From contig JAWKIW010000012.1 in assembly GCA_041394145.1 (NCBI GenBank), positions 82,791 through 146,790 on the forward strand: a stretch of DNA of 64,000 nt, in the 5' to 3' direction. Positions within the stretch are counted from its first letter, which is position 1; each line of letters begins with the position of its first letter. A program made the translations under genes and the position numbers. Shown piece by piece: positions 1 to 8,490 of this stretch. Under the pieces are notes generated by a model. It saw only the letters and a program-made list of their open reading frames with translations. It was not told the origin of the DNA and searched no databases. Source of the stretch: JAWKIW01 sp041394145. GTDB lineage: Bacteria; Actinomycetota; Acidimicrobiia; Acidimicrobiales; Acidimicrobilacustridaceae.

Positions 1-271
1 TGTGGAACAGCCGGGCGGCGGGGCCGATGTCGGCGATGCCGGCCACGACCAGCCCGATCGCCACGGCGATCAGCACAAGCTCGGGGGCCCGCTTGCGCAC
101 CCACCGTCGCCGCCGGGTCCAACGGTCGGCGCGGGCACGTCGCCTGCGCAACCGCTCGCGCTCGCGCTGGCGCGCCTTCCAGTCGTCCTCGTGGACCTGG
201 GCTGCACGAACGAAGTCCTCGTCGAAGCCGCCGTGCTCCCACGGATCTGGCGTGTCCCGCTCACCCGCCAC
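1..271 (-). CDS. Membrane protein, N-terminal part only
   Basis: The gene runs off the left edge, so only the first 90 residues are visible. It reads from a GTG at 271. An acidic start (DTPDPWEHGGFDEDFVRAA) is followed by a strongly basic stretch rich in Arg at about residues 34-60, then one hydrophobic segment at about 65-82 (LVLIAVAIGLVVAGIAD). The pattern is a cytosolic N-terminus and a basic stop before a membrane span. I do not recognise the family; proteins that begin this way in actinobacteria are often small membrane proteins or N-termini of secreted metalloproteases, but that cannot be decided here. The start is uncertain because no clear ribosome binding site precedes it. Confidence 0.55.
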   Translation of the reverse strand, partial: MAGERDTPDPWEHGGFDEDFVRAAQVHEDDWKARQRERERLRRRRARADRWTRRRRWVRKRAPELVLIAVAIGLVVAGIADIGPAARLFH

Positions 272-343
272 GGCTGCATCGTAGAGCGCGTGGCGAGCAT
301 CGGTGGACGCGGCTGCGCGAGGCCGCAGGCGGTCTATCGGTCC

Positions 344-832
344 TCAGACGAGGATGCGTTCGTCGGGGGCGCGCACGCCGATGACGGCGAGGGTGCGACC
401 CATGCCGAGGAACATGCCGCAGCAGATGGTGAGGTCGGCGAGCTCGTCGTCGGCGAAGGCGGCGTGCAGGCGCTCCCAGAAGGCGTCGTCCATCGCGAGG
501 TGGTCGAGGGCGAAGCGCTGGGCGAACTCCGCGCACAGCTTCTCCCGCTCGGTCAGCGCCTCGCTGGCGCGCCAGTCGGCGACCTCGGCGTAGAAGCCCT
601 CGTCGATCCCGGCGCTGGTCCCGTCCTTGGCGCGGGTGTCCTGGCACACGGCGCAGTCGTTGATCAGCGCGATCGTCCAGCGGGCGGCCTCGCGCTCGCG
701 CACCGGCAGCCGGGTGTTGCCGTACACGGCGTCGGACAGCGCCCCCATCCCCACCGCCATGTCCGTGCGCAGCAGGGCCCAGTCGACGTGCTCGCCGAGG
801 CCGCGGTCGGGGAACGAGATGCGTGGCGCCAT
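344..832 (-). CDS. Carboxymuconolactone decarboxylase / AhpD-like protein
   Basis: 162-residue protein of the CMD/AhpD superfamily. The segment INDCAVCQDTRA carries a CxxC pair, the redox-active site of AhpD-type alkylhydroperoxidases. Upstream residues (VREREAARWTIALIN) and the downstream DEGFYAEVADW match the family layout. The open frame extends further upstream, but the ATG at 832 (MAPRISFPDR) gives the usual size and the upstream translation is low complexity. Likely a small cytosolic antioxidant or thiol-disulfide enzyme; the substrate is unknown. A second family member lies at 22111-22758. Confidence 0.8.
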   Translation of the reverse strand: MAPRISFPDRGLGEHVDWALLRTDMAVGMGALSDAVYGNTRLPVREREAARWTIALINDCAVCQDTRAKDGTSAGIDEGFYAEVADWRASEALTEREKLCAEFAQRFALDHLAMDDAFWERLHAAFADDELADLTICCGMFLGMGRTLAVIGVRAPDERILV

Positions 833-1001
833 GCCGGCGAGGGTAGGCGGCGTGGCGACGACGTGCCGGGCCGTGGCCCACGACGCAGCTTCCACGACGC
901 AGCCTTGACGACGTCGCCTCGATGCCTCGCCGTGACGCAGCCTCCACGACGTCAGCGTGACGGCGTGCGCCGACCCGGTGCCGCGCCTCCCGGTGCCTGG
1001 C

Positions 1002-1998
1002 TCAGCGGGCCGGCAGCGGCGGCGGGAGCTTCGAGGCCGGGCCGGTGCTGAACAGGCGGTCGAGCAGGGCCTGCTTGCCGGGTGCCATGGTCGCCCAGTC
1101 GTAGACCGAGCCACCTACCGACCCGCTGTCCCGCACCGCCCGGGCGAAGGCGGCCAGGTCGGCCTCGGTGGCCTCGTCGGCGATGCCCCCGGCGGCGGCG
1201 ACCAGCACCGGCGGCTCGCCCAGGTCGGCCCGCAGGCGGCTGATGCTCTCGGTCACGTAGCGGTAGGCGTCGCGCCACTCGCCGGTGCGCACGGTCCAGT
1301 ACGCCATCGGGATCCAGATGTCGTACAGCGGGCGCAGGTCGCGGTAGGGGAAGTCGGGCCAGAAGCGGTCGTTGACCACCTCGAGGTGCACGGCCGACAG
1401 CACGACGGCGGCCACCGGCACCTCGCCGGCCACCTCCGGACCTTCGCGAGTAGGCCACCAGGTTGGCGTTGCGGGCGGCGGGGTCGGGCTCGCCCTGGGT
1501 GTACTCGATGTCGACGGCGAGCCCGTCGAAGCGCTCGCCGTCGCCGGTGAAGTCGAGGATCTGGCGGGTGCGGGTCACGTCGAGGTCGACGTCGACCAGC
1601 CGGGGCAGGTACCAGCCCACCACCCGCATCCCGCGGTCGTGGGCGCGGCGCAGCAGGGAGGTGATCACCTCGGCGTCGACGATCCCCTCGGGGCTCTTGT
1701 CGTCCCAGCGGGTGGCCTGCAGGAACAGCGTGCGCACGCCACGGCGGGCCATGTCATCGACGTCATCCGCGGTGAGCGCGGGTGGGGCGCCGGCGTCCTG
1801 GTAGGCGGGGGCGTAGTCGAACACGTCGACCCAGGCGCCGAGGCCGGCGTAGGGCTGCAGGTCGCGCACGTAGGGGACCCGCCCGGCGGCCGCGCCGGGG
1901 GTCGCGCCGTCGGCGGTCTGGGCGGGCGCGCTCGTGCAGGCTGCCGCCCCCGCGACGAGCACCATCGCCGCGACCGCTCGGAGGACCGCTCGGCGCAT
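1002..1998 (-). CDS. Lipoprotein with TIM-barrel-like glycosidase domain, frameshifted
   Basis: Starts at ATG 1998 with a lipoprotein signal: a hydrophobic run and a lipobox ending AGAAAC near residue 20. The mature part has VRTLFLQATRWDD, GMRVVGWYLPR, DGLAVDIEYT and, later, DIWIPMAYWTVRTGEW. This resembles extracellular TIM-barrel proteins related to putative glycoside hydrolases, with acidic residues at strand ends. The frame changes near 1446, between NLVAYSR and AGEVPVAAVV; the span is 997 bases (3n+1), consistent with a small indel. About 331 residues once repaired. Substrate unknown; probably anchored outside the membrane. It is divergent from the GGDEF-EAL gene at 2271, with 272 bases between them in which I see no gene. 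Confidence 0.65.
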
Positions 1999-2270
1999 CG
2001 TCGTCGACCGTAGCCAGGTCGGACCCGCACGTCGCGTCACCGTGCCGGGGCCAGTGTCGGTCGCACGGCCGCGCCGGGCGCGAAGGCCGTCGCGGGTGGT
2101 CACCCTCGGTCACCGCGAGGCGCGTCCTCGGTCTCACCCACCGCGTCCCGTGGCGATCCCGAACGCGTCGCGTGCCCGTCAAAGGAATCGCTCAAGTGCT
2201 GGTCGTCGGCGCCGATGGGCGGGGCGGCGTGTGGAGGCACGTCGGCGATGCGACCGAGGGGAGGGGGCCG

Positions 2271-4597
2271 GTGCCTGGAGGGGCGCAGCCGGCGGCAACC
2301 CGGGGGGAGCGACGAGCGGCGTGGGTGGCGGCGGGGGCCACGGCGGCGTGGATCGGCGCGCACCTCCTGGGGGTGCTGGGCCCGCTGGACCAGCTGACCT
2401 TCGTGCTGCTGGCGGCGGGCACCGTGATCGCCGTCGTGGTCGGCGCCCGGCGCTGGCGGCCCGAGCCCCGCTGGCCGTGGATCGTGGACGTGGTCGCGCT
2501 GCTCCTGTTCCTCGTCGGCGGGGTGCTGCGCGAGGCCTACGGGACCCTCGGTGACCTGTCGTCGCAGCGCTCCCTGGTGCCCGAGCCGTTCAGCATCGTG
2601 GGCTACGTCGCCCTGGGCGTCGCGCTCTACGGCGTGGCCCGGTCCCGTCTCGGCCGCCGCTGGCGCGACCCCGACGCCACGCTCGACGCGCTCGTGGTGG
2701 GGGTGGCCCCGCTGGCGCTGGCCTGGATCTACGTGATCGCCCCGGTGCTGCGCCAGCAGGAGGTGAGCCCCGCCGTGCGGGTGGCCCTGGCGCTGTACCC
2801 CGCGCTGTCGGCCTTCCTCGTCGTGCTCGGCGCCCGGCTCGCCTTCTCGCCGGGTCAGCGCCCGCCGCTCGCGCTGCGCCTCGTGATCGCCTCGCTCGGC
2901 GCCCTGTTCGTCGGCGACGTCGTCTTCATGCTGTGCGAGCTCGGCCTCGTCGACGCGCCGCGCCGCTTCGTCGACTCGCCCTACGCCATCTCCTACGCCC
3001 TGGTGATCGTGGCCGTGCTGCACCCGTCGCTGCGCGACATCTCGACGCCCATCGCCACCACCGAGGTGGCGCCGCGGCGCGGCCTCGTCCTGGTGTCGGC
3101 GGCGGCGTGCGTGCCCCTCGTCGTGCTGCTGGCCCAGCCCGAGGGCACCACGGGCGACCGCGTGGTCCTGGCCGTGATCGTCGTGGTGCTGCTGGCGCTG
3201 GCCGGGGTGCGGGTGTTCCGGGCGCTGTCGGCGCACGCCCGGTCCGAGGCGCGACTCGCCCACCTGGCGCTGCACGACCCCCTCACCGGCCTGCCCAACC
3301 GCGTCCACCTCCACGAGCACCTCGACCTGCTGCTCGAGCGCCCGTCGGCCGACGAGGTCGCGGTGCTGCTGTGCGACCTCGACCGCTTCCGGCTGGTCAA
3401 CGACACGCTCGGCCACGACGTGGGCGACGAGCTCCTCAAGGCGGTGGCCACCCGCCTCGCCGACAACGTCCGCTCCGACGAGCTGATCGCCCGCAGCGGC
3501 GGCGACGAGTTCGTCGTCGTGCTGCCCCGCGTGCGCGGCGCCGACGAGGCCGCCGGCATCGCCGAACGCCTCCGGCTGACCTTCGGCCCGCCCTTCGACG
3601 TGGCCGGCGCCTCCATCACGGTGTCGACCAGCGTCGGCATCGCGCTGGCTCGACCCGGTGAGCGGGGCGCGCACGCCGACGCGCTGCTGCGCGACGCCGA
3701 CACCGCCATGTACGCCGCCAAGGACGTCGGCGGCGACGACGTCTCGGTGTTCGACGCCACCATGCGCCGCCGCACGGCCCGACGGCTGGCCCTCGAGGGC
3801 GAGCTGCGGGGCGCCCTCGAGCGCGACGAGCTCCGCCTGGCCGTGCAGCCGATCGTCCAGGTGGGCGACGGGCGGGTCAGCGGCTTCGAGGCGCTGCTGC
3901 GCTGGGACCACCCGCGCTACGGGACCATCGCGCCCGGCGACTTCATCCCGGTCGCGGAGGAGACCGGCCAGATCGTCGAGATCGGCGCGTGGGTGATCGA
4001 CGAGGCGGCGCGTCTGCTGGCGCGGCTGCGGGCCGAGCACCCCCACGGCGCCGGCCTCACCATCTCGGTCAACGTCAGCGTGCGCCAGCTGCGCGACGAG
4101 CGCCTGTGCGACCACGTGGCCCGGGCGCTGGTCGCCCACGACCTGCCGCGCGGCGCGCTGTGCCTGGAGCTGACCGAGTCGATGCTGGCCCAGAACCTGA
4201 CCGCCGTCGGCGCCACGCTGGCCACGCTGCAGTCCTTCGGCGTGCGCACCGCCATCGACGACTTCGGCACCGGCTACTCGTCGCTCGCCTACCTGCGCCA
4301 GCTGCCGGTCGACGTCGTGAAGCTCGACCAGCAGTTCGTGTCCCGCCTCGGCCACGGCGGCGCCGACGACGCCATGGTGGCGGCCATGGTGGCGCTGGCC
4401 GGCTCGCTCGGCATCGGCGCGGTGGCCGAGGGCGTGGAGACGCCTGACCAGGCGAACCGGCTGCGTCGCTCGGCTGCCGGCTCGCGCAGGGGTTCCTGTG
4501 GTCCCAGCCGGTGGCGCCGACCGAGCTGCCCGCCGTGCTCGAAGGTCTCGGGCTGGCCGGGGCGCCCCGCCTGCGCATCGTCGGCGAGCCCGGCTGA
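2271..4597 (+). CDS. Membrane GGDEF-EAL cyclic-di-GMP protein, frameshift near the end
   Basis: GTG start at 2271 preceded by a strong purine-rich site (GAGGGGAGGGGG). About 775 residues after repair. The N-terminal third has roughly nine hydrophobic membrane segments. A GGDEF domain follows with DPLTGLPNR and an intact SGGDEF; the upstream inhibitory-site position reads RSDE rather than RxxD, so product inhibition may be absent. The EAL domain has FEALLRWDHP, ELTES, DDFGTGYSSLAYL, KLDQQF and EGVET, so the metal-binding residues are present. Both activities could work: diguanylate cyclase and phosphodiesterase. Near 4466 one base appears missing; in the shifted frame the tail reads QGFLWSQPVAPTEL and stops at 4597. 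Confidence 0.88.
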
Positions 4598-4645
4598 GCG
4601 CCGGTCCCGAGGAGGGTCGGCGCGGGTGGCCGGTCCTCCCGGCGG

Positions 4646-5419
4646 TCAGGCGGAGCGGGCCGGCGCCGGCGCGGCCTCGACCTCGTGCCAGGCCGGGATC
4701 GACACGGCCGTCTCGAGGCCGGTGCCCTCGAAGAGCATGGCGTGCATCGCCGGGTCGATCAGCGCCAGCCGAGGCTCGTACTCGCGCACGTCGCAGTACA
4801 CGGGCAGGCTCGAAGGTGAATCGAGGTAGCGCTTGGGGGCCAGGCCGGGGAAGCCGTTCCAGGCGCGGTGGAAGCCGTTCTGGGCCAGGTCGAGCACGAC
4901 GAGGTCCATGATGGCCACGACGTGGTCGATGCCGAGGCGCAGGGCCAGCACCGACAGGCCCTGGTAGAGGGCCAGGCTCACCAGGCCCGCCGACGCCGCG
5001 CCGCGGTAGTCGCCGGTGACGGCGAGGGTGGCGACGTCCCAGGTGCGGGCCGGGTCGAACGTGGTCGGCGTGCGGTCGAGCACGTCGGTCCAGGGCTCGC
5101 CCCAGGCCCGCTCGAGGTCGAGCACGCTCTTGAAGCCCGCGAAGCCGGCCTCGGTCGGCACCAGGATGCGCATCACCCCTGCCGGCCGCCGCTGCAGGTG
5201 GTCGACCACGACCAGGAAGATGCTGGCCGCCTCGAACGGGTCGTACTCGTCGGCCAGCAGCTCGGGGGTGTTGCCGAAGTACTCGTAGAACACCTCTCGC
5301 TCCACGGCCCGGCCCAGCTCGGCGGCGGGATCCTGGGCGGCGAGGGCGTACAGCCCGAACGGCGTGTCGCCCCGGCCCTCTCGGGCGATCAGGTCGGCGG
5401 CGACGGACGAGAGCGACAT
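4646..5419 (-). CDS. LuxI/GNAT-like N-acyl synthase-like protein
   Basis: 257 residues from ATG 5419. I do not recognise an exact family, but the layout resembles the autoinducer-synthase branch of the GNAT fold: an early R..VFYEYFG, then LLADEYDPFEA (acidic residues like the E/D pair of LuxI), a hydrophobic strand with VVVDHLQRRPAGVMRIL (an Arg where LuxI has its conserved Arg), and TWDVATLAVTGDYRG. LuxI enzymes use S-adenosylmethionine and an acyl donor. The gene upstream on the same strand (5629-6039) encodes an S-adenosylmethionine decarboxylase-like protein, which makes the similarity more suggestive. Product and activity are not known. Confidence 0.45.
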   Translation of the reverse strand: MSLSSVAADLIAREGRGDTPFGLYALAAQDPAAELGRAVEREVFYEYFGNTPELLADEYDPFEAASIFLVVVDHLQRRPAGVMRILVPTEAGFAGFKSVLDLERAWGEPWTDVLDRTPTTFDPARTWDVATLAVTGDYRGAASAGLVSLALYQGLSVLALRLGIDHVVAIMDLVVLDLAQNGFHRAWNGFPGLAPKRYLDSPSSLPVYCDVREYEPRLALIDPAMHAMLFEGTGLETAVSIPAWHEVEAAPAPARSA

Positions 5420-5453
5420 GGCGGGACCTCCGGGCGGGCGGTGCGAGACGTTC

Positions 5454-5551
5454 GGGACGGGACGGACCAGACGGACGGGACGGGGCGGGACCGGACGGGA
5501 CCGGCGTGACGGACGGGGCGGGACGGACCGGGACGGACCGGGTGGACGGAC
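5454..5551. repeat. Degenerate GGGACGGAC repeat tract
   Basis: About 98 bases built from irregular copies of GGGACGG, GGACC and GACGGAC, nearly all purine plus C on the plus strand. It fills the gap between the SpeD-like gene and the LuxI/GNAT-like gene, so it would be transcribed as a C-rich leader before the second gene. It may be simple slippage-prone sequence. A role in spacing or transcription pausing is possible but not shown. Confidence 0.6.
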
Positions 5552-5628
5552 GCTTCGTCGGCTTCGAGGGTTCGGGGGGATCGGGGGTCGGCGTCGGGGG
5601 AGCGACGGCGGTCGGCCGGCGCGCGTGG

Positions 5629-6039
5629 TCAGAACGACTTGGCGACGACCCGGTCGCTGGCGAAGAAGGCCGCGGTGGCGTCGACCACCGCCACGGGATC
5701 GAACGACTTGCAGGTGTAGAGGTCGACGCTGAAGAACAGCTGCGGGCGCTCCCACGCGTAGAAGTGGGCGCCGGAGGCCTCCCAGTGGACCCACCCGGCC
5801 CACCCGTAGCGGTCCGAGCGGTGGGTGACCGGCGCCTGCAGGACGCGCATCGCGCACACCTCGGACAGCTGGTCGAGGTACCGGACGATGGCCGGCGCGT
5901 CGATGGGGTGATCGACCAGCCCCTCGACCACCAGCCGTTGGCGGTGGATGGACGGGGCCAGGTCGGGGAAGGCCTCCCCCTCCAGGACCAGGCTCGGTGC
6001 GGGCACCACGGCGGCGGGTGCCGTCGAGCGCTCGATCAT
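5629..6039 (-). CDS. Divergent S-adenosylmethionine decarboxylase-like protein
   Basis: 136 residues from ATG 6039, preceded by GAGGAGGGAG. Residues 79-98 align without gaps to the processing region of small bacterial SpeD. Ser89 sits where the pyruvoyl-forming Ser63 of the Thermotoga enzyme lies, and Cys110 in VDLYTC matches catalytic Cys83. The tail FDPVAVVDATAAFF also matches. However, the positions of Ser55 and His68, needed for autoprocessing, are Ala81 and Tyr94, and the residues on either side of the serine (Glu and His in E-S-H) are Ala and Gly. So the fold looks like AdoMetDC, but processing or substrate may differ. It lies upstream of a LuxI/GNAT-like gene. Confidence 0.7.
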   Translation of the reverse strand: MIERSTAPAAVVPAPSLVLEGEAFPDLAPSIHRQRLVVEGLVDHPIDAPAIVRYLDQLSEVCAMRVLQAPVTHRSDRYGWAGWVHWEASGAHFYAWERPQLFFSVDLYTCKSFDPVAVVDATAAFFASDRVVAKSF

Positions 6040-6333
6040 CGGCTGTCTCCCTCCTCGCCCGGGGCGTCGCCTCGCCGCGGCCGCCCCCCGGTCGGACGTC
6101 AGCCTGTCACGGAACGTGGTGGCTCTGCCAGGGGCTGCTGGCATCGATCCCCGAAGCCTGCACGTCAGCGAGCCGCCTGTCCCACCAACCGCATCCAGTC
6201 AACTACTCTCCGCGCGAGGACGCGGCCGCAGCGGGGTCCGCCCGGGGCCGGCTCGACCTCGCGCTCGACCGGCGGGTGCGGATGGCCCCCGACCACACGG
6301 CGCCGCGACGGGACCTGCGCGAGGCTGGCCACC

Positions 6334-7326
6334 ATGGCGACCAAGCGAGCGGTGTGGATCGGGGCGGGCCTGGTGGGCGTCGGGGCGGCGGCGGTGCTGC
6401 TCGGCCGGCGCAGGCGTCGGGCGGCGTCGACGGTGCTGGAGGACCGCGACCATGCCGTGGCCACCGACGACCTGGTCGGCGAGGAGGTCGACCTGGTCAG
6501 CCACGACGGCGGCGAGCTGGCGGTCACCCTCACCGGCCCCGAGGACGGCCCGGTGGTCGTGCTCGCCCACTGCTGGGGCGGGTCGCGCCAGACCTGGGCA
6601 CCGGTGTCGCGCCGGCTGCTGGCTGCCGGGTGCCGCGTGGTGCGCTGGGACCAGCGGGGCCACGGCCGCTCGCGGGCCGGGCACAAGGGCCACAGCGTCG
6701 AAGGCCTCGCCGACGACCTCGCCACCGTGCTCACCGACCTCGACCTGCGCGAGGTCGTCCTGGTGGGCCACTCCATGGGCGGCATGACGGTCCAGGCGTT
6801 CGCCACCCACCACCACCAGCTGTTCCACGAGCGCACGCGGGGTGTGGTGCTGGTGGCCACGGCCGGCTTCGGCATGGCCAACCCGGCGACGGCTCGCACC
6901 CCCGACCTGATCCGCAGTGCCCGCGTGGAGCGCCTCTTCGAACGTCCCGGGACCGGTCGCCTGCTGGTGCGCGCCACCTTCGGCCGTGGCGCCCACCCGC
7001 ACCACGTCGAGGTCACCCGGGCCGACTTCGTGGCCACGCCCCAGCCGGTGCGGGCCGAGTTCGCCGAGGCCATGCAGGCGATGGACCTGCGCGACGGTGT
7101 CGCCAAGATCGACGTGCCCACCACCATCCTGGTGGGCAGCCGTGACACGCTGACCCCGCTGCCGTTGAGTCGGGCCCTCGCCGCCACCATCCCGGGGTCC
7201 ACGCTCGAGGTGCTGACCGGCCTCGGGCACATGCTGCCCTACGAGGCCCCCGACGAGGTCACCGCCGCCACCCTCTCCCACGTCGCCTGGCCGGCCGCGC
7301 CCGCCGGGGCGGCGCCGACCGGCTGA
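6334..7326 (+). CDS. Alpha/beta hydrolase with N-terminal membrane anchor
   Basis: 330 residues from ATG 6334. A short hydrophobic N-terminal segment (VWIGAGLVGVGAAAVLL) followed by a basic patch suggests a membrane anchor. The catalytic domain has HCWGGSRQTW (oxyanion region), WDQRGHGRS and the nucleophile elbow GHSMGG. The acid is probably Asp in LVGSRDTLTP and the histidine is in GLGHMLPYE, so the triad looks complete. Substrate unknown; esterase, lipase or peroxidase-type activities are all possible. It is followed by a second alpha/beta hydrolase 28 bases downstream. The 294 bases before it, shared with the divergent SpeD-like gene, hold no gene I can support. Confidence 0.85.
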   Translation: MATKRAVWIGAGLVGVGAAAVLLGRRRRRAASTVLEDRDHAVATDDLVGEEVDLVSHDGGELAVTLTGPEDGPVVVLAHCWGGSRQTWAPVSRRLLAAGCRVVRWDQRGHGRSRAGHKGHSVEGLADDLATVLTDLDLREVVLVGHSMGGMTVQAFATHHHQLFHERTRGVVLVATAGFGMANPATARTPDLIRSARVERLFERPGTGRLLVRATFGRGAHPHHVEVTRADFVATPQPVRAEFAEAMQAMDLRDGVAKIDVPTTILVGSRDTLTPLPLSRALAATIPGSTLEVLTGLGHMLPYEAPDEVTAATLSHVAWPAAPAGAAPTG

Positions 7327-7354
7327 TCTGCGTCGGGCGAGGGGAGGGGGAGCG

Positions 7355-8306
7355 ATGACCACGACCGGATGCGAACCCGAGGCCCGCACGGTGCGCGGCG
7401 ACGGGGTCGACCTCCACCTCCGCGTCGCCGGTCCGCCGGGTGCGCCGGTGGTCGTGTGCGTGCACGGCTTCCCCGACACGTCGGCGGTGTGGGTCCCCGT
7501 GGCCGAACGGCTGGCCGACCGGTTCCGCGTCGTGGCCTACGACGTGCGGCACCGGCCGGTCGAGCGTGCCCGTGCCACGCCGGGGCGGCTGGCGCCTCGA
7601 TCGGCTGACCGCCGACTTCCTCGCCGTCGCCCACGCGGTGAGCCCCGACCGCCCGGTGCACCTCGTGGGGCACGACTGGGGCTCGACGCAGTCGTGGGCC
7701 TTCGTCGTGGACGAGGTCGCGGCGCGCCGGATCGCCTCCTTCACGTCCATCTCCGGGCCCTCGCTCGACCTCGTGCGGCCGTGGCTGGCCGGGGCGTCCC
7801 GCTCGCCCCGGCGCGCCCTCGCCGCCGCGGGCCAGGCGGTGCGGTCGAGCTACGTGCTGGTGCTGCGCATCCCCCGCCTGCCCGAGGCAGCCCTGCGCCG
7901 TCAGGGTGCGGCGCTGCACCGCCGGCTGCTGACCCAGTCCGGGGTGGCGGACCCGGATCGCTTCGTGGCCGACACCTTCCTCGACGACGCCCGCCACGGG
8001 CTCGAGCTCTACCGCCAGAACGCCGACCGGGCCCGTCACCCCCGACCGGTGCCCCCCGGCGCCGTCACCGTCCCGGTCCAGCTGCTCGTGCCCACGCGCG
8101 ACCCGTACCTGTCCCCGTCGCTGTACGACGACCTCCGCGTGGTGGTGCCCGATCTCGTGCGCCACGACATCGCCGCCGGCCACTGGGTCCAGCTCAGCCA
8201 CCCCGACGAGGTCGCCGACCGGATCGCCGGCCACGTCGACCGCGTCGAGGCGGCCACGGCCTCGAGCTCGTCCCCGTCGGGTGCGGTGGCGCCCGCCGAC
8301 GGCTGA
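7355..8306 (+). CDS. Alpha/beta hydrolase, epoxide hydrolase/dehalogenase type, frameshifted
   Basis: Starts at ATG 7355 after GAGGGGAGGGGG. The N-terminus gives VCVHGFPDTSAVWVPV, the HGxP motif of this class. Near 7549 the frame changes. If GGCACC is read as GGGGCACC, the protein continues RGTGRSSVPVPRRGGWRLD, then GHDWGS with Asp as likely nucleophile. Near the end, LVPTRDPYL and AAGHWVQLSHPDEVADRI supply the acid and histidine. About 317 residues after repair. Nucleophile Asp is typical of epoxide hydrolases and haloalkane dehalogenases. The substrate is not predictable. Probably co-transcribed with 6334-7326. Confidence 0.75.
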
Positions 8307-8490
8307 GCGCGGGTCGGACCGGCGCGAGCCGTGGGGTCCGCGATCGCCGGACCCGCTGGGCCCCGACCCGACCCCGACCGGTCTGCCGAGCACAGGCCGG
8401 GACGAGCCGGTACCTTTGCGGCCGTCGCAGTCGCTCGCAGGCCGGGCGAGCACTGCTGGGGGTGGGTCGTCGGCGCGGGCCGGAGAAGGG

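Noticed and set aside
2100..4355. Long open frame (751 codons) opposite the GGDEF-EAL gene
   Set aside because: It lies entirely opposite a well-supported gene, and its translation is His/Arg/Gly/Val-rich without any domain. High-GC antisense frames are routinely open.
5454..5551. Replication origin or iteron array
   Set aside because: The units are irregular and extremely GC-rich, with no AT-rich stretch or DnaA-box pattern.
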